A stretch of 64,000 bases of DNA, taken from positions 186,001-250,000 of the forward strand of contig CAUYUJ010003547.1 in NCBI GenBank assembly GCA_963575745.1. The letters run 5' to 3'. Position 1 is the stretch's first letter; every line of letters begins with the position of its first letter. Source of the DNA: Prorocentrum cordatum (Eukaryota > Sar > Dinophyceae > Prorocentrales > Prorocentraceae). Under the pieces are notes generated by a model, which saw only the letters and a list, made by a program, of their open reading frames with translations, did no database searches and was not told the DNA's origin. The translations under genes were made by a program, and so were the position numbers. Below, in pieces: positions 31,597 through 40,683 of this stretch.

Positions 31597-31730
31597 GCAT
31601 GGCCATCGAGTACGCGGCGGAGAGCCTCAAGCACGACCGCGCCCTGCTCGCAGAGGCTACCAGGAAGGACTTCCGGGCACTGGACCACGCAGGCCTGGAC
31701 CTGAGGCAGGATGTCGCCATGCTCGTGTAG
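31597..31730 (+). CDS. DUF4116 gene, last exon (repeats 8-10, stop TAG)
   Basis: With the last base of exon 4 this gives GGC-ATG..., completing repeat 8 from residue 17. It then encodes repeat 9 in full and ten residues of a tenth repeat before TAG at 31728-31730. The acceptor CTGGGGCAG|GC follows a pyrimidine tract. The stop falls where the repeat would otherwise continue, so the last repeat is truncated. Downstream sequence turns into G/A-rich and GAG repeats within about 60 bp, and no further repeat is seen. Confidence 0.75.
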
Positions 31731-31782
31731 CGCCAGAAAATGGAGTGAAGCAAGCGGGCAAAGGAATAAGGACTAGAGAAAG

Positions 31783-31935
31783 GAGGAGGAGGAGGAGCTG
31801 GAGGGGTGGGGTATGAGGAGGAGGCAAAGGGGGAGGAGGAGGAGGAGGAGGAGGAGGAGGAGGAGGAAGAGGAAGAGGAGGAGGAGAGGAGGAGGAGGCG
31901 GAGTACGACGACGGGGACGAGGATGGAGGAGAAGG
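31783..31935. repeat. (GAG)n microsatellite
   Basis: GAG-dominated tract of about 150 bp after the last DUF4116 exon, followed by a short GAT run at about 31960-31990. Confidence 0.85.
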
Positions 31936-32039
31936 GGGAGAGGGACGAATACGGATGATTATAATGATGATGCTGATGATGCTGATGATGGACTTTTCTA
32001 TTGAAGATGTATACCTTTAGAGGGGAAGGAAGAGGCCGA

Positions 32040-33624
32040 ATGCAGAATGCGTTGTCTCTTGTCAATAGCCTTCGGCTCTCGAGCTGGGGGGCCGCGGCTT
32101 GGCCGCGGCGCGTGGCCCGGGCCTTCCTGGGGCTTCCCGCGGGCTGGGCGGGGCTCATCGACCGCTGGGGCATCCCCGCGCTCCAGGCCTGGGTCGCGTG
32201 CTGCCCGGCGGTGGAGCTCCCGCCGTGCCCAGCGCGTCTGGGCTGCAGCTGCCCAGCCTGCCCGCCCTGCCCTGGTGCCTCAATGGGCGCGACCACGGGC
32301 ACTGTCGCACTCGCCTGCGGGACGGCCGCGCTGGCTGGCGCGTCGCTCGGGGCCCTCGGCACCTTCACGGCGCTCCGGCTCTGGGCGCCGCGCTGGGGTG
32401 CTGCGGAGGGCCGCGGCCGACCCGCGACGGTCGCCAGCGCGTCAGGGTCGCAGCCGCCGCTCGCTGCGTTCGCCGCTGGGCCTCATGTCGGAGGCGTGGG
32501 CGTGGGTCTTCTACAACGTGGTCGGCGCGCAGAGGAAGGTAGCAGGCCAGCTGGCGGTCACGAGTGTCGTGATCATCGTGACCCCCGATGACATGGTCTA
32601 TGCCGACACCTTGTTGACGGCGGGGCCCGACATCTCGGCGGTGCGGTTCTCGGCTACGAGGTGGCCGCCGCCGCCGGGGATCGATTCTGGCGCGACGCGC
32701 AGGTTCCGCCAGGCCCCTTCGGCGGCGCGCGAGGCGGCCTGGCTGGCGGAGGCCGACGCCGAGTTCGGCCGCCGCCATCCAGGGGTGCCCGCGCCGCCTG
32801 GCGGCACCCTGGCGCCGATGGCGGGCGGCCTGCTGCCGGGGTTCGTGGCGCCCGCGGCCGCGCCAGCCGCCATCGTCGGGCCCGTGCCGCCTCCCGGGGT
32901 GGCTGCCGCCGCACCGCCCGCGGCCGGGGTCGCCGCTGCCACGTTGGCCGCTGCCAGGCCGCCCGCGCCCGACTGACCGCTCGCCGCGGCGGTGCCGGGC
33001 CCCGCGGCCGGCGTGCCCATCGCGCCGGGCGCCCCCCCGGCCGTCGGAGCGCCTCCAGGACCCTCCTGGAAGGGCGACGGCGGCGCCCCCCTCGGGCCGA
33101 ACGGCGAGGCGCCAGCGGGCTGGTCGTGGGTGCTCGCCGGGGATGCAGGCGGCCTCGCCTACGGCTCGGTGGTGCAAGTCGGCCCGATCGGTGGCGCGAT
33201 CTTGGCAGCGCGAGCGGGCCGACGAGCGACCATCACTCTCGTCGGAGGTGCCTCCGCCACGGCGTTCCTCCTGGAGGACTGGCGGCGAGGTGATTTCATC
33301 GACAAGTGGCGGGGGGCCGACGCGAGGATCTTGGCGCGCACGCCGGGCGTTCGCCCGTCGCGGAGTTGGCTCGCAGTGACCGAGTCGGCGGTGGAGGTGG
33401 CAGACCCCAGCTTCACTTTGCAGCCGAGGTCCGCGGGCTGGTGCGTGGCGTGGCTGCTGCGGGAGAGCGGGCCCATCCAGCACCACGAGAGCTGGCATTC
33501 CCGCAAGAGGCTCAAATCCTCGGACTGGGTCGTCTCGGAGCACCACGCGCTCTCCACCGTGCTGGAGGACCTCGCCACGCACGACGACGCGTTCTGCTCG
33601 GAGACAATATGTCGCTTATTTTGA
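32040..33624 (+). pseudogene. Gag-like N-terminal protein of a dinoflagellate retroelement, broken
   Basis: The first part (about 32060-32460) encodes a Pro/Cys block (CPARLGCSCPACPPCPGAS) followed by a likely membrane segment (GTVALACGTAALAGASLGAL). After a frame change near 32460-32500 a second frame gives VTPDDMVYADTL and AGPDISAVRF. It runs through a Pro/Ala-rich linker and one in-frame TGA (32974-32976), then SWVLAGDAGGLAYG, a beta-rich region, and IQHHESWHSRKRL..DWVVSEHHAL at about 33475-33550. These landmarks match the N-terminal, gag-like region of retroelements abundant in dinoflagellates. It ends at TGA 33622-33624 in mid-domain. The call rests on remembered relatives, not a search. 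Confidence 0.5.
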
Positions 33625-33789
33625 CTTGGGAGAAAGGGCGCGCGCCATCTTTCGGGGTGCTCACGTGCGCTCGCTGGCTCCTCGCCCTGTGCGTCGCTGG
33701 CGACGTTGCCCTCGCGCGCCGCTGGCATCCTGCGGAGTTCTACGCCGCCGATGGCGGCTCGAGGCTCAGGGGGGGGGTCGACGCCGCGC

Positions 33790-34760
33790 TGCCGCAGGAT
33801 GGCGGCTCATCGCTTGTCCAAGGGCCAGTCGGCATTTGTGAACTCGAAGAGGCTCTCTCCCGGGCTCGCGCAGGGGGAGCGCGAGATGGCCGCGCTCTTC
33901 GGCTGTCGGGCGCCCGACTTCCTGACGATGAGCTCGGTCAACGAGATCACCTGGAGGCGCTGCCTGGCCGCCCTTCGCCTGCTGCGCGCGTTCCCGACGA
34001 GCGCCGGGCGCGTCTTTGCCACGCTGGAGGGCGTGGGCGCGGGGGTGGCGGACACGGCAGAGGACGGGTTCTTCGCAGGAGGCGCCCGTGCCGAGGCGCA
34101 GGCGACATGCGCCGCTTTCTTGGCGTCGCGCCCTCAGCCGGCGAAGGTGGCGCATGCGCTCCCGAGGACGGTGCGCGCCATGAGGGCCTGGCAGCGCTTC
34201 TGCCCAGAAACGACCAGGGCTCCAGCGCCTGTGGCGGCGGCTGCGGGCATGGCGTACATGATGGTGATGAGGGGTCCGCCGACCGTGGTGCTCGTGCCGC
34301 TCGCGATGTTCTTGGCGCACCTCCGCCCACGCGATGTGTGGAAACTGCGGGCCGAGGGCGTCGTGCCACCATGCCTCCAGAGTCCTGGACTGCGGCCATC
34401 AACCTGCGCCCAGAGGAGCGGTAGGTGGCCTCAAAGACATTCGCCACCAACGAGAGCATCCTGCTGGGCCATTTTCAGCGCGGCTTCCTGAGTCACGAGC
34501 CGGTCAGGCTGGCGGAGGCGCGCCAGAAGGGCCGGGTGTCAAGGAGTGCGCAGATCGAGTTGGGGCTGCTGGCGAAGTGCGCGCCGCGCCAGCTGCGACA
34601 GCGGGCCGTCCGCCGATCCTCGCCGCGGAGTTTGGCCGTTGGCCGGAGTGAAACAAAGATGCAGGTGGGCCGGCAACTCGTCCCTGCGCCGATGCGAAGC
34701 TGCCGCTCGTCTACAAAGAGAGGGGGCCCGCCTGTCTCCCGAGCTTAGAAGGTCCTGCAA
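33790..34760 (+). pseudogene. Tyrosine-recombinase-like domain, catalytic Tyr replaced by Cys
   Basis: The open frame from about 33790 to 34370 shows the N-terminal core-binding-like part: LPRTVRAMRAWQRF, then LAMFLAHLRPRDVWKLRAEG, matching the LRPxEL box with the first catalytic Arg. After frame changes near 34370, WTAAINLRPEER and KTFATNES follow (one TAG at about 34421). The frame from 34600 gives SGPSADPRRG and VKQRCRWAGNSSLRRCEAAA. This is the R-G-R-W...S-L-R-R-Y box, with Cys (TGC 34693-34695) where the nucleophilic Tyr belongs and Cys for the usual Gly. The His/Arg box just upstream is also degenerate. Such recombinases join DNA ends in DIRS-like and related elements. Confidence 0.55.
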
Positions 34761-34811
34761 GTCCGCGAGCGCTTCGTTGCCGATCAACCTCGCAGCGTCA
34801 TTGAGCCAGCG

Positions 34812-35120
34812 CCTGGAGCTGTTGGAAAGAGGAAGTCCATCGTTGAGATCTTCTCGGGCTCCAAGCACATCTCGCAAGCTGCTGCCGGGCTCGGCTATCG
34901 TTGCTAGGCAATCGAGTAATCGACATGGATGACTAACCGAGCCGGAACGTGCTCCGAGCTGCAGCCTACCAAGCCATCGTCCGTCTCATCTCGCACCCAG
35001 ACTGCTTGCTCGTCTGGCTCGGCACCCCCCGTGCATCCTGGTCGCGGGCAGGCGCGGAGGCGGGTCTGACCCCGCCGCCCTCGGGGACTTTCTCACAACG
35101 GGCTCTAAGGGCTCGCGGGG
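34812..35120 (+). pseudogene. DNA cytosine-methyltransferase-like remnant
   Basis: The frame from 34812 reads KSIVEIFSGSKHISQAAAGL, matching the F-x-G-S-G SAM-binding motif I of cytosine-5 methyltransferases. It is then stopped by TAG 34905-34907 and TAA 34917-34919. Another frame (34949 on) reads HPDCLLVWLGTPRASWSRA, matching the G-x-P-C-Q-x-x-S motif IV. The catalytic Cys is replaced by Arg (CGT), a single-base change from TGT. A methyltransferase-like domain right after the recombinase domain is a familiar order in dinoflagellate elements and recalls DIRS-type content. Confidence 0.5.
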
Positions 35121-35290
35121 CTCAACGACAAGGATGCTCAAAAGGTCTTTCTCGGAAATCAGCCCGCGGGCATCTCTGCCCGTCTAGCCGAAGCATCAGC
35201 CTCCCATAATGTGCAGTGTGTAATAGTAAATCCAGCCAGCTCGAGGATATGGTTGACTGTAGAGTTTAGGAGACTGCGCCGGCTTTGGTT
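35121..35290. other. Decayed 3' end of the recombinase element
   Basis: No motif. Sequence becomes AT-richer toward 35230-35300. Confidence 0.3.
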
Positions 35291-35295
35291 TCAGG

Positions 35296-35440
35296 CGTCT
35301 AAGAGAACGCGTTTCACGGGCGCTTGCCTTGGGAACATTCGGCGGCAAGTTTCGAACTGGGCGGTGGGCCCCCACCTCCCTCCCCCCCCCCTCCTCCCCA
35401 ACATTCGGCGCTGTTGATCAGAACCAGGGGGCTCCCCTCG
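35296..35440. repeat. Solo left end of the CCA-rich element family
   Basis: The stretch starts AAGAGAACGCGTTTCACGGG and runs on through TTGCCTTGGGAACATTCGGC to an ATTCGGCGCTGTTGATCA-like block. The same series starts the second CCA-rich element at 56361-56465 (AAGAGAGCGCGTTGCACGGG). No CCA repeat follows here. Confidence 0.65.
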
Positions 35441-35912
35441 TGATGCTTCGGATCCATTGCCATTTTGTTTGTTCCTCCTTTTCATTGTATGTATTGTTAT
35501 ACGCGCGTGGATCTTTCTAATTGCACCACCACCACCCGCCCTCTCCCCCGTGGCATCGGCCTCGTGGCTGGGACAATGCTAGGGGTAATTCGAACATTGC
35601 CAACTCCCTCGTCCTGGGGGCGCCCGCGGAACTTGCGCGGAAACTAGTGGAGGTAGGCATCGATGATCGCCCCCCGACGGGGGCGTCGGCGTCTGTGGCA
35701 TACTTTGCGGATGCCAGCCCTCTTAGCATTGGCAATCCTCTCCTTATGATCTTCGCCTGTCTTGTCATGTTCTCACATTATCCCCTTCTTGTCTTGCGAC
35801 GTCCCCTCCTGGATATCCTCCTCTTGCCTCGCCATATTCACCTTGCTTCCTGCGCTTCAATATTGTCCCCCCTCTGCGTCTCCTCTTCCGTGGCCGATTG
35901 GGCCCCAGGTAG
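35441..35912. other. No gene seen
   Basis: AT-richer mixed sequence (35441-35520), then T/C-rich sequence around 35740-35880. Open frames are hydrophobic by composition only. Confidence 0.3.
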
Positions 35913-35994
35913 TTGGGCATGTCGCCGACGTGGTCACCGTGCCCGGCCCGAGGGGCAGGGGGCTCCACAGTGCACCACCGAACCAATTGTGCAG

Positions 35995-36693
35995 TGCGAG
36001 ATGGGTCGCCCCTACGTCGGCAACATCGCGGCGAGCGGAGGGGGGGCGCAGCCGAGCGCCGGGTCGGAGTGCTCCGGCGCGGCGCCCGCGCGCGCGACGA
36101 CGAGGTGGACAGCGCGGTCGCTTTCGCAAGCGCCAGGGCGGCGAGCCCAGTCGAAAAGCTGCATGGGCGCAGCGTGGCTGAGAAGCTCTTCGCGAGGTTG
36201 GTGCCGAACCTTTTGGTCGCGCCCTTCCTCGTCCACCCCGAGTGGCTGACGCGCCGTGTCGGCGGGGCTTCGCGCGCGCTCAACTCCGCCGACCTGGAGC
36301 TCCGCGCGCTTCTCCGTGACCCCAGAAAGGTGCCCTTTGCTTCGGTGCTCCAGGGAATCCGGCTCACCAGAGTCTGGTTCAACGGCGAGGGCTTGCTCCA
36401 GAAATCGCTAGCGACTTACGAGGAAAGCTCGGGGCGAGCGTTCGGGGGGGGCAGGTGCTTCGGCGAAAGCCTCGGTGGTCAACGACGCTACCATCAGGCA
36501 GGCCTGCGCTGGGTGCCAGAGGACTTTCTGGAACGCGGAGCACGCGCGCCAGGCGGGTCAGGGAGGCGCGCGCAGGCAGAAGCAGGCGATGGCCAAATTC
36601 GTCGCCGAGCTCATACGCAAGAGCCGCTTCGCGACGGCTGCGCGGCAGATGGAGAAGGCAGCCGCTCGGCGACGTGCTCGAGAAGACGCTTAG
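35995..36693 (+). CDS. Unrecognised coding region, two frames
   Basis: The first frame (about 36100-36430) encodes VDSAVAFASARAASPVEKLH and continues through LFARLVPNLLVAPFLV and ELRALLRDPRKVPFASVL, with high G/C at third codon positions. A second frame (36475-36693) carries QACAGCQRTFWNAEHARQ, a possible C-x2-C zinc-binding start, then QKQAMAKFVAELIRKSRFAT and a basic helical end with stop TAG at about 36691-36693. A frameshift near 36440-36480 would join them. It sits directly before the transposase-like pseudogene and may be part of the same element. Function unknown. Confidence 0.35.
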
Positions 36694-36918
36694 CAATTGA
36701 ATGTTACTTTTCGCACTGCTGGACTTCTGGCTCAAGCTATTCAACTGTGTTGGCTCAAGTTGCAGTTGCCCAAAACTGTCAGTCGTTGTCGACTACTCTC
36801 GCACGCCCAAGCTTCTCTCCTGAAGTTGTGTCTCGCACTTCTCTCCCAATCGCCGTCTTCGTTTTGCGCGGCTCGCTGGCTCGAGACCCCAGCAGCGTCG
36901 CCGCGGGCTGCCCCGCGG

Positions 36919-38953
36919 ATGGCGAACGTCGGCGAGGGCGCCGCCGGACTCTTCGCGGCTTCGCTGGCGGCCGAGGTGGGCAAGTGCAATGGCGCTCTCC
37001 GTCGCTGGGCGGCCAGCGGCGCTGGCGACGTCGTCGAGCAGACGCGCCATTCGTGCCCAGTTCGGTTTTTCACGCGCAGGGCGCAGCTTGTCGAACACAT
37101 GAAGTACCACGCGGCCCCCATTCCTCACGGCGGCGGCGCGCGGCCTCCGCGCCAAGACTTACCCGCAGTTCGACGTCGCAAAGGCTTTGCACCGCCATCG
37201 TCTGGCCCAGAGCATATGCGGGCCAACCAGCGCCTCCGATGATCTCCTCGAGAAGAGCGCTTCCATGATTTGGGGATGGAACCGAGGTGTCCCGCCCGCC
37301 GAGCTGGAGGCGCTGAAACGGAAGGACCAGGTCCCTGTCGTCATGGTCTTTGCGCGTTCTGGTCCTGAGCATTGGTTGAAGCGCAGGGCGGCCGACGCAA
37401 TCCGCGCGAACGAGAAGGTCTACTACCCCCGCGACTTCGAAGACTCTGCCAATGGCCTGGCGCTCCAATGCAGGGGCCACGTCGCCGCCTCGGTGGACGA
37501 GATGATAGCCAGGTGGGCCGAGGAAACAGAGGGCGCGCCGCTATTGTTTCCCACGCTGCAGGCGACGGTGAAGGAGTCCGTGATTGTAATGTTCAAAACC
37601 CAGACGGCCTCGCCCAGCATGCGCTCCGACGCTTGAAAAACTGCCGCGACGGAGCGGGGCGAATGGGTGGCGATAGCGCATCGCGCCAGATTCAATATCA
37701 CCTTCTCCATTATCGGGCAGGCGCGCATGGCCCAGCGCGACGGCAAGCGCCGCGCTGCTCGCGCGTTCATCGGAGTCACGGGCGTTTTCCGAGACTTCAG
37801 CCTCCAGCCGAAAGAGGGGATCGAGCATTTCACGGCGGCCTTCCGCGACCGCTTCATGGGCGAGATGATCGGCCAGGTGCGTTTTCTGTTCGTCGACTCG
37901 CCCAGCGAAGGCTTCCTGGAGGCGCTGCCCAACGGCCTCGCGCGTGCCGAGGACGTCATGCACCTGGTGTTCCGCGTGGAGCATTGCTTTGGGCAGGAGC
38001 GGAATTCTTGCTCTCGCGCAATCATGGCGATTCAGAAGAAGTCCCTGATCGCGACCCCCTGGGTGCCGACCGCCGACGACCTCTACCACGGCAGCGGCAG
38101 CGGCGCGGACATCTGGGGCGGAGCGGGGACAGCTTGGCCAAGGGGCGACAGGGAAGAAGCCGAGTTCGCGGGGGGGGGGCTTTCCAGGCCCACGCCGAGT
38201 ACGTTGCGGAGCTTAAGCGGATTGCGGCCACATGCCCAGAAGAGATGGCGAGGACGAACTTCAAGGGGATAGCGGCGCTCCATGTGATGAAGTGCGGGGC
38301 GCGGCCACTTCGGATACCTCATGAACAACTCACTGATCAGGGCCATGGCTGGGGGGTTCCACGTCACGTGCGGCACTCTTTGGCACCCCGAACATCGGCT
38401 CCTCACGCGCTGGACGCAGTGCGCGTACCAGCAGCACCTCGAGCGGCGTGAGATCGAGCAGGAGGTGCACGGGCTGAACCGCATGCTCACCAACGCCTAC
38501 AATAACCTCGGGGATCCCTCGCTCCAGAAGCTGACCGATAGGCAAACCATCTGCATCCTTTCTGGGCTCGTCGTCGCAGGCGCGCTCAGGCAGGGCGGTT
38601 CCGCGGCGGGCGCGGCCGTCGCAGACGAGGGGGCGGCTTCCGACGACGTGGTGGCGGTGGCGGAGCAGAGGGTGAATGCACCCGCCTCGGTCGTTTTCGC
38701 CTGCGGCGGGGGCTGAGGAGCTGGCAGCCCGCGCGACCGTGCGTCGCGAAGCGTGGCAGAGGCAGCTGAACATGGACTTGCACAATCGCCCAACCGAGAA
38801 ACAATCAAGCTCGCGGGTCGCGCGCGGGGCAGTGCCCAGGTCTCAGGGCGAATGCGCCGGCCGAGCGCGAGAAGAAGGCGACGACCAAGACCATGCAGGA
38901 CAGCGCGGCCATCATGCGGCGCAATGGGGAGACGCTGAGCCAGCCGCGATAGA
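36919..38953 (+). pseudogene. Transposase-like protein of a dinoflagellate DNA element, frameshifted
   Basis: The candidate start is ATG 36919 (MANVGEGAAG). A Cys/His stretch CPVRFFTRRAQLVEHMKYH follows near 37054-37110. After a frame change, ASMIWGWNRG..VPVVMVFARSGPEHW occupies 37262-37370. One in-frame TGA at 37634-37636 is followed by ITFSIIGQARMAQRDGKRRA (about 37696), VRFLFVDSPSEGFLEALPNG and VMHLVFRVEHCFGQ. A run of ten G at about 38168 causes a frame change that is compensated near 38295. The sequence then runs through HFGYLMNNSLIRA and LTRWTQCAYQQHLE to a basic C-terminus ending IMRRNGETLSQPR, TAG 38949-38951. The series resembles a transposase-like family I associate with dinoflagellates. 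The Asp residues in FVDSP and EDVMH could belong to a DDE site, but this is inference. Confidence 0.4.
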
Positions 38954-39072
38954 TGCAATTCGGGGGCGCCAGCGGTTAGCGCGGGAACCTGCAGGTTCTG
39001 ACGCTGGCTCTTGGATGGTTAGCTTGTGCTGCGGAGCGCCTGATGCAGGAATTGTCTCGGGGTCAGAATGAG
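38954..39072. other. Short gap before the foldback element
   Basis: Nothing recognised. Confidence 0.4.
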
Positions 39073-39597
39073 CTGCGTTCTCCCCGGTTGAACCGCCCAA
39101 ACCATCGAACACCTATTGGTTTGTGTGTATTTCCCCAATCAGAGCTTGTTTCTGTGGGGGTCCTAGCGGGTTCATATGGTTCGGTTAGGTTTGCCGACGA
39201 TTTTCGCCGTGCGCCCGGGTGCCCGGGGGTGCCCGGATGCCCAGGTGCCCGGGTGCCCAGGTGCCCGGCAGCTCTATATAGTAGCCGTGTAGCCCTAATC
39301 GCCCTATAGCGTTATAGCCCTATAGCCCTACAGCTCCATAGCCCTATAGCCCGATATCTCTATAGCCCTATGGCCCTGTAGCCCTATAGCCCCATAGCAT
39401 TCTAGCCCTATAGCTTTATAGCCCCATAGCCCTGAAGCCGTAAGACAATTATGATTGGGGCTTTTCTCCGATGCCATTTCATACAGCGGCGACTTTGTCG
39501 GCGCTTCCGCGGACGTCGTCAGGCGACCGCGCGATCCTGAAATTCGTAAAAACATATGGTTTTCCATGGGTTCAGGCGGTTCCAACGGACAATCGCA
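39073..39597. mobile_element. Foldback (MITE- or introner-like) element A, with internal CCCTATAG array
   Basis: The left arm near 39080-39118 reads CCCCGGTTGAACCGCCCAAACC. The right arm near 39555-39590, in reverse complement, gives CCGTTGGAACCGCCTGAACCC. Matching flanks on both sides (GCGxTT and ATxGAAxACC) extend the inverted repeat to about 45 bp, imperfect. The interior has a short GTGCCCGG run (39216-39266) and a CCCTATAG-like array (about 39290-39435). Two smaller elements share the same arms (41950-42140 and 45160-45340). Confidence 0.65.
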
Positions 39598-39619
39598 TTG
39601 TGAACCTGATAATTTCATT

Positions 39620-40056
39620 GCTCGCGGTGCTCTCGATTGGGCGCGCCGCGCGCATGTTGCCGCTTCAGCAGGCGTCGCGGCTCAAGTGCTCGTACCGAGC
39701 GAGGGCCGCCGTCGCGCACAGGCTCTGCTTCGCTGGCGGCGGAGTGCCCAGAGATGGAGTTCGCATTTGTCGGCCGCGGAGACGGCGCTGCTTTCCACGC
39801 AGCGGCGTGGCACCTCCTCGGCAAGAAGCAGGCGATGCGCATCGCAGGGGGCGAGGGCGAAATCTGGATCACCCTGGGCGTTCGGTTCCACAAGAAGTTC
39901 TGGCGTTTGAGCGCTGCTCCGCCGCCCGCCCCAGGGGTTCTGACGTGGCTGTCAGTTGACTACCGCATTCCGCGCGTGCTCACGCGGTGCGTCGACCCGC
40001 TCGCCGTGGACGTCGAGCTGCTCTTCGCAAGCTTCGAGCGAGATGAGGCATCTTGA
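39620..40056 (+). pseudogene. Coding fragment upstream of the D5-like helicase, unrecognised
   Basis: A frame with good third-position G/C reads MEFAFVGRGDGAAFHAAAWH (ATG 39754), then IAGGEGEIWITLGVRFHKKF and VLTWLSVDYRIPRVL, ending TGA 40054-40056. It precedes the helicase module on the same strand and could be its N-terminal part, with intervening insertions, but I cannot assign a domain. Confidence 0.35.
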
Positions 40057-40143
40057 AGATCTCTAGCGCGAACACCAGAGCTGTTCTCATCGACTCACTC
40101 GTGGCGCCGCTGTCGTCGACGGTGCAGATGGCGACGGGGCGCG

Positions 40144-40353
40144 GTAATCGCCATCAGTCGAGCTTCGAGGTTCGCTCGCCCCCCAGCTCCCCAGCGTCGG
40201 GAATTTGGCTATTCGGTCATTTGGGTATTCGGGTATTCAGGTATTCGTGGATTCGGGCATTCGGGTATTCAGGTGCCCGGGTGTTCGGGCGTTCGGGTAT
40301 TCGGGTATTCGGACATTCGGGCATTCATTGATTTCGCTTGCGTGCTCCCGCAG
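40144..40353 (+). mobile_element. Introner-like insertion B1 (GT...CAG ends, TATTCGGG array)
   Basis: It begins GTAATCGCCATCAGTCGAGC, continues to GGGAATTTGGCTATTCGG and then a (GGGTATTC)n-type array, and ends GCTTGCGTGCTCCCGCAG. The first 60 bp match a second copy from about 40684. The copy has a GT start and a pyrimidine-CAG end like an intron. Confidence 0.55.
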
Positions 40354-40494
40354 GTGAAGCGCGAGATGCGCGAGGAGCTGACCGCGCCCGAGTACCAGTG
40401 CATCACGTGGGAGGGGATCAGCGATGCGCCCAGCCGCCAGGACGTGAAGATCTCCGCGGTCTTTGGCTATAAGCGCCCACGCGTGCTCCAGTGA
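40354..40494 (+). pseudogene. Short coding-like fragment between two introner-like insertions
   Basis: Forty-six codons reading VKREMREELTAPEYQCITWE and ISDAPSRQDVKISAVFGY, ending TGA 40492-40494. Third positions are nearly all G/C. It is probably a piece of the gene that includes the downstream helicase. No domain recognised. Confidence 0.35.
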
Positions 40495-40683
40495 CAGCGC
40501 GCTGGGGCGAGACTACTTCGCGGCTGTCAGTGAATTCATTGCGAAACAATGAACATCCCCCCGTTGCGCAGGACAGGCAGGAAGCGGGGCGAGGGCAGCG
40601 CCGTTGTCTGCCCGCGCCGAGCCAAGGCAAGTTAGGGCTCGAGAGATCCCCGCGCGCGCGACGCGATGCCCCGCCCCAGACCC

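Larger units (their letters stand above)
5418..31730 (+). other. Gene model: DUF4116-repeat protein, five exons, four very long introns
   Basis: Joining 5418-5747, 11838-11933, 13608-13706, 19965-20034 and 31597-31730 gives one open frame ending in TAG. From codon 5439 onward the product is nine consecutive repeats of exactly 25 residues plus a 10-residue partial repeat (235 residues). Each repeat follows the pattern xLxxDxxxxxxAVxxxxxALxxAxE, with Asp at position 5, Ala-Val near 12-13, Ala at 19 and Ala/Glu at 24-25. This is the pattern of Pfam DUF4116, a helical repeat of unknown function common in protists. The register is unbroken at all four junctions, which is hard to explain unless the exons are spliced together. 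The introns interrupt the repeat at different positions (after residues 3, 10, 18 and inside 17), so they were not created by repeat duplication. Role and partners are unknown. Confidence 0.8.

Noticed and set aside
36724-36762. Two GGCTCAAG words as tandem relict spliced leaders
   Set aside because: Only the last 8-10 bases match the leader; the rest is at chance level in both.
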